From: a virus
DNA: 64,000 nt
Direction: 5' to 3' (one strand)
Virus record (IMG/VR): IMGVR_UViG_3300035001_000006
Span: 1 to 64,000 of that record
The first letter of the stretch is position 1. Every line of letters starts with the position of its first letter. The notes below the pieces were generated by a model, which saw only the letters and a program-made list of their open reading frames with translations, had not been told where the DNA came from and did not search any database. The position numbers and the translations under genes were made by a program. This document shows positions 55,227 through 63,699 of this stretch, one piece after another.

Positions 55227-56858
55227 GTGACCGGGCCGGTCACCAACCCCTTCGAGCAGCTCACCAAGCTACTCGAAGCGGCCATCCACGGCCAGGATCT
55301 TCCTGGCCCGTCTCCACCTGCTCTCAAAGAAAACACCATGACGCCATACGAAGCGGTCAGGGAGCGATTCGTCTTTCCGTTCGAACTACGCCCCTATCAA
55401 ATCGAGGAGGTCAACCGACTCTCAGAAGGAAACATCGGAGTCTTCCACTACTCCGGCTCTGCCGGCGACCAGGGCGACGGCCTGCACGCGGGCCACTACG
55501 ACGAGCCTGGCACCGGCAAGACCGCGATCTCCACCCACCAGATGCTCTACCAGTTCGAGTTCCACGGCCTCGCGCACTACATCGTGCTGATGCCGCCGAT
55601 CTTGATCCCGCAGTGGGCGCGGTGGCTGCGGAGCATCACCCGCAAGGCGACGGGCAAACGCCTGACCGTGACCGAGTGGGTCGGCACGCCGGCGCAGCGC
55701 AAGAAGCTCGACACAACGAGCGAGTTCCTCCTCATGTCGTACCAGATGTTCAAGAACGACTGGGAGCGGCTGTGGGGTATCGCTGAAGGCAAGGTGGTCG
55801 GGCTCAACGCGGACGAGGGGCATGCGCTCAAGAACATCGAGTCGGCCAACCACAAGGCCTTCTACCAGTTCGTGGGCCATGAGCGACCGCGCATGATCCT
55901 GACCGGCACCCCGCTGACAAAGCCCGGCGACGCCTACGGGCTGTGCCGGCTGATCGCGCCAGGTCGGTATCGGAACCGTCGCCACTTCGAGCAGATCCAC
56001 GCAGGCGAGCGTGACGACTACGACAAGATCCTCACCTGGCAGAACCTCGACGTTCTCGCCGAGAGCATGCGGATCAACTCGAGCCGGATCCTTCGCCGCG
56101 AGGTTCAATCGCAGCTGCCGCCGGTCCAGTTCACGCCCATCGTCTACAAGCTCGACTCCGCCCATCAGAAGCTCTACGAGCGGCTGTCGGTGGAGAAGCT
56201 GCTGGAGTACGACGATGGGCGCGAGATCAACGCGATCAACGAGTCGGCACTCTACGCGGCGCTGCAGCAGATCGTGGTGAACTGGGCCTACTTCGAGGAC
56301 GACCCGGGCATGCGGCCGGCCATCCTCGATGTCATCGACGAGATCTTCGAAGAGATCGGCGAAGGCAAGAAGTTGGCCATCGCGGCGCACTTCGTGCGCT
56401 CGAACCAAACGCTCCTTGGGGCGCTGCAGAAGTACGGCGTCGTGGCCGTATACGGTGAGGTCTCAGCCAAGCAGAAGCAGGCGGCGATCTCACGATTCAT
56501 CGACGACCCCTCGTGCCGCTGCATCCTGCTGCAGCCCTCCTCCGCCGGATTCGGCGTGGACGGGCTGCAGCACGTGTGCAGCGACATGCTGATCGTCGAG
56601 GCGCCAACAACGGCGCCCCCGTTCTGGCAGGTGGTCGCGCGACTTGACCGCGACGGCCAGAAGGATCCCGTCAACTGCCGGATTGCAATCGCCGACAAGA
56701 CCGTCCAGGTGCGGATGTTCAAGAACCTGTTGGCCAACGATGCACAGATCAACGCTGTGCAGCGCGGCTACCAGGACCTGAAGGACGCCGTCCTCGGCAA
56801 TGAAGAGGTGCCGCTCCAGATCGACGCGACCCAGCCGCAGGAGGCGGAGGTGGCCTAG
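55227..56858 (+). CDS. SNF2-type DEAD-like helicase/translocase
   Basis: A 543-residue superfamily-2 protein starting at GTG 55227. FELRPYQIEEVNRLSEGNI is the Q-like entry motif, DEPGTGKTAIS (93-103) is Walker A, LNADEGHALKN (about 195-205) is a DEAH-like box II, LTGTPLTKPGD is motif III, and VVARLDRDGQKDPVN is motif VI of the SNF2 group. It should move on double-stranded DNA or open forks using ATP. It lies between ligase and primase, so replication or recombination is likely. Confidence 0.9.
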   Translation: MTGPVTNPFEQLTKLLEAAIHGQDLPGPSPPALKENTMTPYEAVRERFVFPFELRPYQIEEVNRLSEGNIGVFHYSGSAGDQGDGLHAGHYDEPGTGKTAISTHQMLYQFEFHGLAHYIVLMPPILIPQWARWLRSITRKATGKRLTVTEWVGTPAQRKKLDTTSEFLLMSYQMFKNDWERLWGIAEGKVVGLNADEGHALKNIESANHKAFYQFVGHERPRMILTGTPLTKPGDAYGLCRLIAPGRYRNRRHFEQIHAGERDDYDKILTWQNLDVLAESMRINSSRILRREVQSQLPPVQFTPIVYKLDSAHQKLYERLSVEKLLEYDDGREINAINESALYAALQQIVVNWAYFEDDPGMRPAILDVIDEIFEEIGEGKKLAIAAHFVRSNQTLLGALQKYGVVAVYGEVSAKQKQAAISRFIDDPSCRCILLQPSSAGFGVDGLQHVCSDMLIVEAPTTAPPFWQVVARLDRDGQKDPVNCRIAIADKTVQVRMFKNLLANDAQINAVQRGYQDLKDAVLGNEEVPLQIDATQPQEAEVA

Positions 56859-56891
56859 CGGGCGGCTTTTTAGGGTACGCGGGGTGCGGGT

Positions 56892-56920
56892 TTGCGGAGT
56901 CAGAGATTGACCCCTAGAAT
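56892..56920 (+). promoter_or_regulatory. Possible promoter before the primase gene
   Basis: TTGCGG (56892-56897), 17 bases, TAGAAT (56915-56920). It lies in the only sizeable gap (173 bases) of the replication module. The -10 box is good, the -35 box fair. A stem CGGCG/CGCCG follows near 56931. Confidence 0.45.
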
Positions 56921-57031
56921 CTGCAGCCTTCGGCGCGAAGACGCCGAGCAACCCCGCACAAAAATGAGCGCGGTGAGGCCTAGAGCCCTCCGCCGCTCAG
57001 CCCGATAAGAAGAAAAACAAAGTGGGCGTCA

Positions 57032-59905
57032 ATGAGTTTTCTCTGGTACCAGAAGACAGGCGGTGAAGACGCCTGGGTGGAAGGCCTTGCCGAACACCGA
57101 CAAAAGATCATCGCCGAGCTCCACCCCGCATTCGTGACGGTGCTCGACGCACACACCGCCCCCGACGCAACGTGGGGCCGTGAGGAATACTCGAAGATGA
57201 AGTACAGCGGCCCGCTGTACTTCGACTGGGATGCGGAAGACGTCAAGGAGACGATCCCCCAATTCCAGCTGTTCCTGGCCAAGTTCCAGGACGAACAGGG
57301 CGTGGACCTCAAGCAGTTGCGCCTGTACGCCACCGGCGGCCGCGGCTTCCACTGCGAGGTGCCCGAGGACGTCTTCATGCCGAAGGTGCCCCGCACCGGC
57401 GTGCAGAGCCTGCCCTACATCTACAAGGAAATGGCGCTCGAGCTGGTCGTGGACACGCTCGACCTACGCGTCTACACGGGCCGCAAGGGGCGCATGTGGC
57501 GCACCCCGAACATCGTTCGCAGCAACGGCAAGTACAAGGTGCCGATCACGCTGGAAGAGGCGTTGAAGATGACGCCGGAGCGCTACGACGAGATCTGCAG
57601 CGCGCCGCGCGCGGAACCCGAGCGTGCCGCCCCGACAACGGCGATGGGCCTGACGGCCCTCTACGTCAAGGCACAGCACAAGATCAACGAGGCGGTGAAG
57701 CGCCAGGCCAAGGCCGGTGTTGACACTGCGCTCCTGGCCAAGTTCAAGGGCGAGTTCCCCGCAACGATGCAGCGCATCATGGCCGGCGAAGGCATCATGC
57801 CCGGCACCGGCTTCCAGAAGCTCTCGATGCAGCTGGCCATCGCCGCCAACGCGCTCGGCAAGTCCGCGGACGAGCTGGTCGCGGCGGCCGAAGGCCTCTG
57901 CAAGACGCACTCGAGCGACTCGAGCCGCTACAACAGCCCACGCAAGCGCAAGGAAGAGTTGCGGCGGATGTGGGACTACACGCACGACAACCCGTGCTAC
58001 TCCTTCTCCGCAGGCGGCCTCCGCTCGCTGCTCGAGCCCGGCGCGCCCTCCGGCGATCTGGACGTCGTCAACCGTTCGCTCGAAGGCCACGTGCCGATGG
58101 ACGACGAGGAGACGCTCACCGAGGAGCAGCAGGCCGAAATCGAGCTGGCCAACCGCGGCCAGATGGCCAACGTGATGATCCACCGCCAGGGCATCTTCCT
58201 GCGCGGGCCTGAGGGCCTCAAGCCGCTCAGCCACATCGCGCTGACCAAGCCAACCAGGCTGCTGTCCGCCGAGGACCGCATGCACATCGGGTTCGAGTGC
58301 GACGTGCTCGCCGGCGGCGTGCGCCACTCCACCGCCTACGTCTCCCTCGAGACGTTCAAGTCCCGCGCCAAGATGCACGAGACCTTCTCGAGCTACGGCG
58401 GGACCTTCATGGGAAACGACATTCAAGCAGGAGCAATCTTGACCGCACTCGACAGCGCCGCGAAGAAGGCCAATCGCGAGGTCTTCGTGGTGCACCGCGA
58501 GGGGCTGGACCTTGTCCAGAACCCGAACGTGACCGACCAGATCCAGCGTGACGTCATCTGGGCATCGCCCGACGGCGTCCTCTCTCACAACCCCGAGGTG
58601 AACTATCGCTTCCGCGCACGTCTCTCCAACGAGCCGGTGTACCGCAGCGACGTTCACGCCTGCCCGCCGATCGAGGACACCCCCGATACGCGAGCATGGC
58701 TGCATCACCTCTTCCAGATCAACGAGCCGCTGGTCGTCGCCCAGATGGTCGGATGGTTCGTTTCGACGCTGCACAAGCAGTTCTACCAGGAGGCAACCAA
58801 CCAGTTTCCGCTCCTTCACCCCAACGGCAGCGCCGGCTCCGGCAAGACGCAGACCACCGCACTGCTCGCGCGGCTCTGGCACCACACCACGAAACCCCTG
58901 CAGTACGGCTGCGGCGTCGCGATGACACCCTTCATGCTCAAGTCGGCATGCCAGGGCAGCGCTTCGATCCCGCTGATCCTGGACGAGTACAAGCCGGCCG
59001 AACTCGGCCCGGTGCGCACCGACCTCCTGCTGCAGACGTTCCGCCTCTCCTACAACCAGGCGCGCGGCGCAACCGGTGGCATCTCCCGCGGCGGCGCCGC
59101 GAGCAGCTTCCGGGACGTGACCAACTTCGACTACAGCGCGCCGATCGTCTTCATGGCTGAGTCGCAGGAGACGCAGACCGCCATCGTGCAGCGCTCGCTG
59201 CCCGTCAGCTTCACCCAACGTGGAAAGGACACCCACTCCGAGCACTTCTACGCGGCTCAGGCCGGCGTCGACTACCTGCCCCGCCTTGGCGCGGCGTTGC
59301 TGCGCGCGGGAATGGTCGAGACAGTCGAGAGCCGCAAGCAGGCGCTGGCGCCACTCGTCAAGGATCTGCGCGCCTCGCTTGACCACTACGTGCACGACCG
59401 CCAGGTCTACAACTTGGCCGTCGTCCTCGCAGGCCTGAATTTCCTCGACGACGTGCTGCAGATCATCTTCGGTGCCGAGTTGCGCCCAGACCTGGATCGC
59501 CTCAAGGAGGCGGTCTACACCAACAAGCAGGAGATCGCAGCTCAGGCAGTGAACGAAGCAGCAAAGGCGTTGAACGACATGTCGCTCATCAGCCGAACCG
59601 AGGCCCCCGACAGCGAGTTCGCCCTCCGCGAAGGCGTGGACTACCTGCACGGCGAAGGCTTCATCGAGATCTTGATGCGCGAGTCGTTCGTCAAGTACTT
59701 CGCATGGAACAAGAGAAAGGGGTTCAACGCCCTCTTCTCCAGTGCAGATGCATTCATCGTGGCGATGGCCAAGTTCGACGCCACGATCGACAAACTTTGC
59801 CTTAACTCTCCGCTTCGGAAGGGTGGGCAATCAAGGATCTACCGATTCAGCCTTGAACGGCTGGCGGCAGAAGGCGTCGAGATGTTCCGCCAAGGGCGGG
59901 ACTGA
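57032..59905 (+). CDS. AEP-type primase fused to replicative helicase
   Basis: A 957-residue replication protein. The N-terminal domain carries archaeo-eukaryotic primase motifs: PLYFDWDAED (Asp65, Asp67, metal binding), ATGGRGFHCEV (103-107, s-x-H motif) and GRMWRTPN (about 153-160). Residues about 590-720 hold an AAA+ ATPase: NGSAGSGKTQTT (Walker A), IPLILDEY (Walker B), and a sensor-like stretch with FMAESQETQTA. It should unwind DNA and make primers, perhaps starting replication at the phage origin. Ribosome site is poor; A-rich AAGAAGAAAAACAAAG precedes ATG. Confidence 0.88.
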   Translation: MSFLWYQKTGGEDAWVEGLAEHRQKIIAELHPAFVTVLDAHTAPDATWGREEYSKMKYSGPLYFDWDAEDVKETIPQFQLFLAKFQDEQGVDLKQLRLYATGGRGFHCEVPEDVFMPKVPRTGVQSLPYIYKEMALELVVDTLDLRVYTGRKGRMWRTPNIVRSNGKYKVPITLEEALKMTPERYDEICSAPRAEPERAAPTTAMGLTALYVKAQHKINEAVKRQAKAGVDTALLAKFKGEFPATMQRIMAGEGIMPGTGFQKLSMQLAIAANALGKSADELVAAAEGLCKTHSSDSSRYNSPRKRKEELRRMWDYTHDNPCYSFSAGGLRSLLEPGAPSGDLDVVNRSLEGHVPMDDEETLTEEQQAEIELANRGQMANVMIHRQGIFLRGPEGLKPLSHIALTKPTRLLSAEDRMHIGFECDVLAGGVRHSTAYVSLETFKSRAKMHETFSSYGGTFMGNDIQAGAILTALDSAAKKANREVFVVHREGLDLVQNPNVTDQIQRDVIWASPDGVLSHNPEVNYRFRARLSNEPVYRSDVHACPPIEDTPDTRAWLHHLFQINEPLVVAQMVGWFVSTLHKQFYQEATNQFPLLHPNGSAGSGKTQTTALLARLWHHTTKPLQYGCGVAMTPFMLKSACQGSASIPLILDEYKPAELGPVRTDLLLQTFRLSYNQARGATGGISRGGAASSFRDVTNFDYSAPIVFMAESQETQTAIVQRSLPVSFTQRGKDTHSEHFYAAQAGVDYLPRLGAALLRAGMVETVESRKQALAPLVKDLRASLDHYVHDRQVYNLAVVLAGLNFLDDVLQIIFGAELRPDLDRLKEAVYTNKQEIAAQAVNEAAKALNDMSLISRTEAPDSEFALREGVDYLHGEGFIEILMRESFVKYFAWNKRKGFNALFSSADAFIVAMAKFDATIDKLCLNSPLRKGGQSRIYRFSLERLAAEGVEMFRQGRD
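57630..57642 (+). repeat. Right-arm motif copy o (CCCCGACAACGGC)
   Basis: In the primase gene between the two domains, read as APTTA; followed by GATGGGCC as in copy d. Confidence 0.65.
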
Positions 59906-59943
59906 TCGACAGACAAGTGTGTAAATCGACTAGGAAAAAAACC

Positions 59944-60819
59944 ATGGCACTCAAGAAGCCCGCATTCGAAAACGAACCCACCAACAACGCCACAGATGCC
60001 GCCGCCGACACCGGCGCAGACACGGCCGTGATGGAGCGCTCGACGCCTTCGAATGCGAACCCCGCAGCAGACGCTGCTGAAACGCCGGTGGCCGCCGCCA
60101 CCGAAGCGCCCGCCGCTGCCTCGACCGCTCCCGCGATCGTGAAGGCGGTCAACACCGCCGTCGGCGCGGTGAACGACGCGGCCGCAAAGGCCAAGGCGTT
60201 CCAGAAGGAGTTCGACGCCATGCGCGGCGCAAGCGACTTCAGCTTCGGCAACTACCGCACCTTCAAGGGCAACCAAGGCACGATCTCCGAGTCCGGCGGC
60301 GACAAGGCGGATCTGGGCCGCTGGGCCCAGGTGCGCCTGATCTCCTGGGACGAGCATTTCGAGGTCTCGCCCGGCGAGCAATCGGCTTCGACCAAGGACT
60401 TCGTCGCCTACTCGAAGGATGGCAAGGTCATCGACTCGGCGATCGGCGAGGACGTCAAGGAGTGGGTCGGCCGCTCGGTCGCAGAGTATGTCGAGTACCT
60501 GCGGTCCGAGGAAGACTTCAAGAACGCCAAGTGCCGCCGCTTCATCGACGTGGCGGGCGCCCTGCTGACCTGCGAAAACGGCGACGACTCCCCCCTCGGG
60601 ACCGTGATCCAGATCACACTGGCCGAGTCGTCGATTCCGTCGTTCTCCCGCTACCAGCAGGAGCTCAACGACAAGGCGCGCTGCGTCGCGATGGGCATTC
60701 CCGGCTTCAAGCTGCCGGATGACCCGTTCACCTTCTACTTCATCCGCGAGGCGGCCGAGAAGGGCACCAACAAGTGGACGAAGCTGAAGATCTCGGGCAC
60801 GCTGCCGGCGAAGATCTGA
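59944..60819 (+). CDS. Probable ssDNA-binding/recombination accessory protein
   Basis: A 291-residue protein; ATG 59944 follows AGGAAAAAAACC. The first 100 residues are Ala/Thr/Pro-rich and disordered; a beta-rich domain follows (RGASDFSFGNYRTFKGNQGT; RWAQVRLISWDEHFEVSPGE; SPLGTVIQITLAESSIPSFS). No catalytic motif. Its position between primase and exonuclease is where many phages place a single-strand binding protein. The call is from context and layout. Confidence 0.5.
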   Translation: MALKKPAFENEPTNNATDAAADTGADTAVMERSTPSNANPAADAAETPVAAATEAPAAASTAPAIVKAVNTAVGAVNDAAAKAKAFQKEFDAMRGASDFSFGNYRTFKGNQGTISESGGDKADLGRWAQVRLISWDEHFEVSPGEQSASTKDFVAYSKDGKVIDSAIGEDVKEWVGRSVAEYVEYLRSEEDFKNAKCRRFIDVAGALLTCENGDDSPLGTVIQITLAESSIPSFSRYQQELNDKARCVAMGIPGFKLPDDPFTFYFIREAAEKGTNKWTKLKISGTLPAKI

Positions 60820-60835
60820 TCTCGCAGTGAACCCT

Positions 60836-60855
60836 GGGGGCCTTCGGGCCCCCTT
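60836..60855 (+). terminator. UUCG hairpin between two replication genes
   Basis: GGGGGCC, TTCG loop, GGCCCCC, then TT. A very stable stem with few Ts; it may be a weak terminator or an RNA-stability hairpin. Confidence 0.5.
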
Positions 60856-60864
60856 CACACGAGC

Positions 60865-61608
60865 ATGAGCTTCCCCGACAACGTCCGCTTCTTCGTAGCG
60901 GACACAGAAACCACTGGCGCCGGGCCCGAGGACAAGGTCTGCGAGTTGGGATGGATCGAGATCGACGAGAACATGAACGTTCTCTCCGAGGTCCAGAGCC
61001 TGATCGACCCGCAGTACATGATCTCGCCCAGCGCGTCAGGCATTCACGGCCTGACCAACGCCGACGTCGAACAGGCGCCGACGATCGAGGAGTTCTTCAG
61101 CGTCGACGACCCCAGCTGCTACGGCCGCAAGGTCACCGACCCGATCGTCCTCATCGGCCACCGCATCTCATTCGACTACCGCTTCCTGTCGCCCTACATC
61201 AACGTGACGCAGGAGCTGTGCACGCTGAGGTGGGCGCGCAAGCTGTACCCGCACGCCGACGACCACAAGCTGTCGACGCTGATGTTCGCCCTTGGCCTCC
61301 CGCGGCCCGAAGGCGCGCACCGGGTGATGTCCGACATCTACTCCGCTTTCCACCTCGTGAAGCACATTTGCGAGCGGACGGGCACGACCATCCGACAGCT
61401 TGCCGAAGCGAGCATTGCGCCCATGGAGGTGGCGATGATGCCGTTCGGAAAGCACAAGGGGCAACCGATCTCCGACGTGCCGAAATCGTATATCCGCTGG
61501 GCCATGGACAACATGAAAGACCTGGACGCCGATTTCGTGCATACTTTTCAGCTCGCTCTCAATAAAAAGAAAAATAATGAGCAATCTACTGCAGGCGCAG
61601 GAGCCTAG
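60865..61608 (+). CDS. DnaQ-like 3'-5' exonuclease fused to DUF3820
   Basis: A 247-residue protein. FVADTETTGAG (Asp13, Glu15) is exonuclease motif I, IGHRISFDYRFL (about 98-108) motif II, and HRVMSDIYSAF (about 152-162) motif III with His and Asp, so a DEDDh enzyme. DUF3820 follows (MMPFGKHKGQPISDVPKSYI, about 190-209), a small module often joined to such nucleases. It may proofread for the host polymerase or trim DNA ends. A motif copy is at codons 3-7 (FPDNV). Confidence 0.88.
   Translation: MSFPDNVRFFVADTETTGAGPEDKVCELGWIEIDENMNVLSEVQSLIDPQYMISPSASGIHGLTNADVEQAPTIEEFFSVDDPSCYGRKVTDPIVLIGHRISFDYRFLSPYINVTQELCTLRWARKLYPHADDHKLSTLMFALGLPRPEGAHRVMSDIYSAFHLVKHICERTGTTIRQLAEASIAPMEVAMMPFGKHKGQPISDVPKSYIRWAMDNMKDLDADFVHTFQLALNKKKNNEQSTAGAGA
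60873..60885 (+). repeat. Right-arm motif copy p (exact)
   Basis: Starts 8 bases after the exonuclease ATG (PDNV). Confidence 0.75.
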
Positions 61609-62176
61609 CTATCCCGCATTCGTCCGCAAGCTGTTCAACCGCAGCGGCGACCCCTCCAAAGACTTCGCCCACGCCGTGCTCGGCATCGCGACGGAGAACC
61701 ACGAGCTTCTCAGCGCAACCGATCGCGTGAACGCGATCGAAGAAATCGGCGACGCCGAGTTCTACGCAGTGGCTCTTCAGCAGGTCATCGAGGACCGCTG
61801 GCAGCATCCGCTGGAGATGGCCGCGCTGGAGGACACCATCCAAGAGGACGTCGACCTGATCCTCTCGTCGACAGAGCCGTACGCACTGCTCCAGGACACC
61901 ACGAACGAGCTTCTCGACCACGCGAAGCGCTGGGTCGGCTACGGGCGCGCACCCGAGCGGCTCGAGGCCTCCTACACGCTGGCGATAGTCGCGCAGCGTG
62001 TGGCCCGCGAACTCAGCCTCGTGAAGCATGCCGACGCCACCCAGGCGCACATCCGATCCGTGAACATGGCCAAGCTGCTCAAGCGCTACCCCGGTGGCGA
62101 CTTCGATCAGTTCCGAGCCTTGCAACGCGACCTGGGTGCCGAGCGTGCGACTCTGGAATCTGCCGTCCTGGGTTGA
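61577..62176 (+). CDS. MazG-like nucleotide pyrophosphohydrolase
   Basis: A 199-residue protein, start inside the end of the exonuclease gene. GIATENHELLSATD (Glu40, Glu43) and NAIEEIGDAEFYAVAL (Glu56, Asp59) form the E-x2-E / E-x2-D metal site of all-alpha NTP pyrophosphatases. These enzymes hydrolyse dNTPs or (p)ppGpp-like nucleotides; phages use them to adjust pools or blunt stress signals. The C-terminal half is helical and without known motif. Confidence 0.82.
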   Translation: MSNLLQAQEPSYPAFVRKLFNRSGDPSKDFAHAVLGIATENHELLSATDRVNAIEEIGDAEFYAVALQQVIEDRWQHPLEMAALEDTIQEDVDLILSSTEPYALLQDTTNELLDHAKRWVGYGRAPERLEASYTLAIVAQRVARELSLVKHADATQAHIRSVNMAKLLKRYPGGDFDQFRALQRDLGAERATLESAVLG

Positions 62177-63128
62177 CCCGAAGAAGGCCCTCCAGACGCT
62201 GAACCGCGCTGCCGTTGACGGCGGCGTCGCTTTAGCGGTGAAGGAGCGCGCGCGGGAGCTTGGCCGCAAGCCACTCTCTAGCGTGCTACTGCCCGGCTTC
62301 CACCTCTTCGAGGGCCCCTGCCCCGTCGCCCCCTACAGCTGGCTGCTGCCGAAGCCCAAGGGCGACGTGCAGGATCTGCTCGGCCTATGGGAGGCGTATG
62401 TGGATCAGGACCTCGGCGCGCGCTATAGCCGGCGGTCACCGCTCGAGGCGATCCAGCGCGACCGCTTCGTCTTGGGGTCGGCAGCCTTCAAGCGCGTCTT
62501 CGGCGGACCACGGCACCCCCGCGATTGGGCGCAGCCGGCGGCAATGATCATCGCCCTCGCGCAACACCTGGAAGGCCAGGAGAACCTGCAGTTCACCCTC
62601 TCGAACGCAGCGTTGATGCACGAGCGCACGCTGCAGCTGCGAATGCACCTGTCCGGCTACATGCTCGAGGTGAGCCACCGAGGCATCTTCTCGAACATGC
62701 ACCGAAAGGTGGTCTCTCCGCGCTACCAGGCCTCCGACGCCAAGCTGGAAGGTCTGTGCATCCGTCCGCTGCGATCGGCGCACCCGCTTGCCGTTGCGTT
62801 GATGGAGAACGAGGACACCCCGCACGCTTGCCTGCAGGCCGCCAACGTGGTGCTTCGGGCCGTCCGGCAGGGTCTGCTCGATGAGCAAGACGTGAGGCTC
62901 TCAGCTGGCGCAGCGCCGCGCGCTGCGAGAGAAGAGGCGGTCGTGGCAGCGCTGCAGCTGCTGGACCGCGAAAAGAACCTGCGCCTGGTGTACGACAAGG
63001 TCGTGCCCCGCGTGGTTTCTGCAGCGGAGTTCCGAAATCTCTTCGGGAACCCATTCAGAGGTGTCTCAGCGCCGCGGGCCGACACGGTCGACAAGTGGCG
63101 GGCTCACCTCTACTCGCTCGTTCCATAA
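62145..63128 (+). CDS. Hypothetical protein in the replication module
   Basis: A 327-residue protein from GTG 62145 (a GTG three codons before is also possible). Rich in Arg and Leu, probably alpha/beta (RLWNLPSWVDPKKALQTLNR; HRGIFSNMHRKVVSPRYQAS). No motif recognised. It overlaps the MazG-like gene by 32 bases, so the two are likely made together. Confidence 0.6.
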   Translation: MRLWNLPSWVDPKKALQTLNRAAVDGGVALAVKERARELGRKPLSSVLLPGFHLFEGPCPVAPYSWLLPKPKGDVQDLLGLWEAYVDQDLGARYSRRSPLEAIQRDRFVLGSAAFKRVFGGPRHPRDWAQPAAMIIALAQHLEGQENLQFTLSNAALMHERTLQLRMHLSGYMLEVSHRGIFSNMHRKVVSPRYQASDAKLEGLCIRPLRSAHPLAVALMENEDTPHACLQAANVVLRAVRQGLLDEQDVRLSAGAAPRAAREEAVVAALQLLDREKNLRLVYDKVVPRVVSAAEFRNLFGNPFRGVSAPRADTVDKWRAHLYSLVP

Positions 63129-63145
63129 CAAGAAGAAGAACAAAA

Positions 63146-63448
63146 ATGGACCAGACAAACGAACAAAAGGTAGCGGCCGCCCGGCAGAAGCAGGCTGCCG
63201 TTGCCGAGACCATCCGCGCCGTGCAGGGTGAGCAGTACCTCGAAATCACGTTCGCACTCGCCGGCATCCTGATGCTGGGCCGTGCGCTCGCTATCGTGGG
63301 CCACGCCGAGACCTCCAGGATGCTTACACAGCAAGCCCTGGTCAACGCCTTCAAAGCGTTCGGGGTCGAGGAGGACGAACAGCTGACGGCGAGCCTTGGC
63401 AAGGACGCCCTGTCCCTGGCTGAAGTGAGCTACGTGCCGGCGACCTGA
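63146..63448 (+). CDS. Small hypothetical protein
   Basis: A 100-residue helical protein; ATG 63146 follows the A-rich leader AACAAGAAGAAGAACAAAA instead of a Shine-Dalgarno. EQKVAAARQKQAAVAETIRA is a basic helix; the centre (ITFALAGILMLGRALAIVG) is moderately hydrophobic. Unknown. Confidence 0.6.
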   Translation: MDQTNEQKVAAARQKQAAVAETIRAVQGEQYLEITFALAGILMLGRALAIVGHAETSRMLTQQALVNAFKAFGVEEDEQLTASLGKDALSLAEVSYVPAT

Positions 63449-63699
63449 TGCAGACCCGGCGCGGCTCCCTCGTCGAGGTGGTGAGCGGGACTGCGGTCGC
63501 CTTCGCCATCTCCCTGATTCTCCAGCACTGCGTGGTCGACCCTCTGTGGAACCTGAACACGTCGTTCTTCGAGAACCTGAGCATCACGGTGCTCTTCACC
63601 GTCGTCAGCGTGGCTCGCAGCTACGTCTGGCGGCGCTTCTTCAACTGGCTCCAAAACAAAAACAACAACAGCCATGTCACTTCAAGGAATCACCGGTAA
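63448..63699 (+). CDS. DUF7220-like small membrane protein
   Basis: An 83-residue protein with a short basic N-terminus, two hydrophobic helices (about 11-31, GTAVAFAISLILQHCVVDPL, and 43-58) and a basic end (RSYVWRRFFNWLQNK). This compact pattern occurs in many phage genomes (DUF7220 by memory). Membrane role unknown. The end overlaps the next gene. Confidence 0.65.
   Translation: MQTRRGSLVEVVSGTAVAFAISLILQHCVVDPLWNLNTSFFENLSITVLFTVVSVARSYVWRRFFNWLQNKNNNSHVTSRNHR

Noticed and set aside
57464-59830. A 788-codon leftward frame opposite the primase-helicase gene
   Set aside because: Antisense shadow; biased composition, no ribosome site and no motif.
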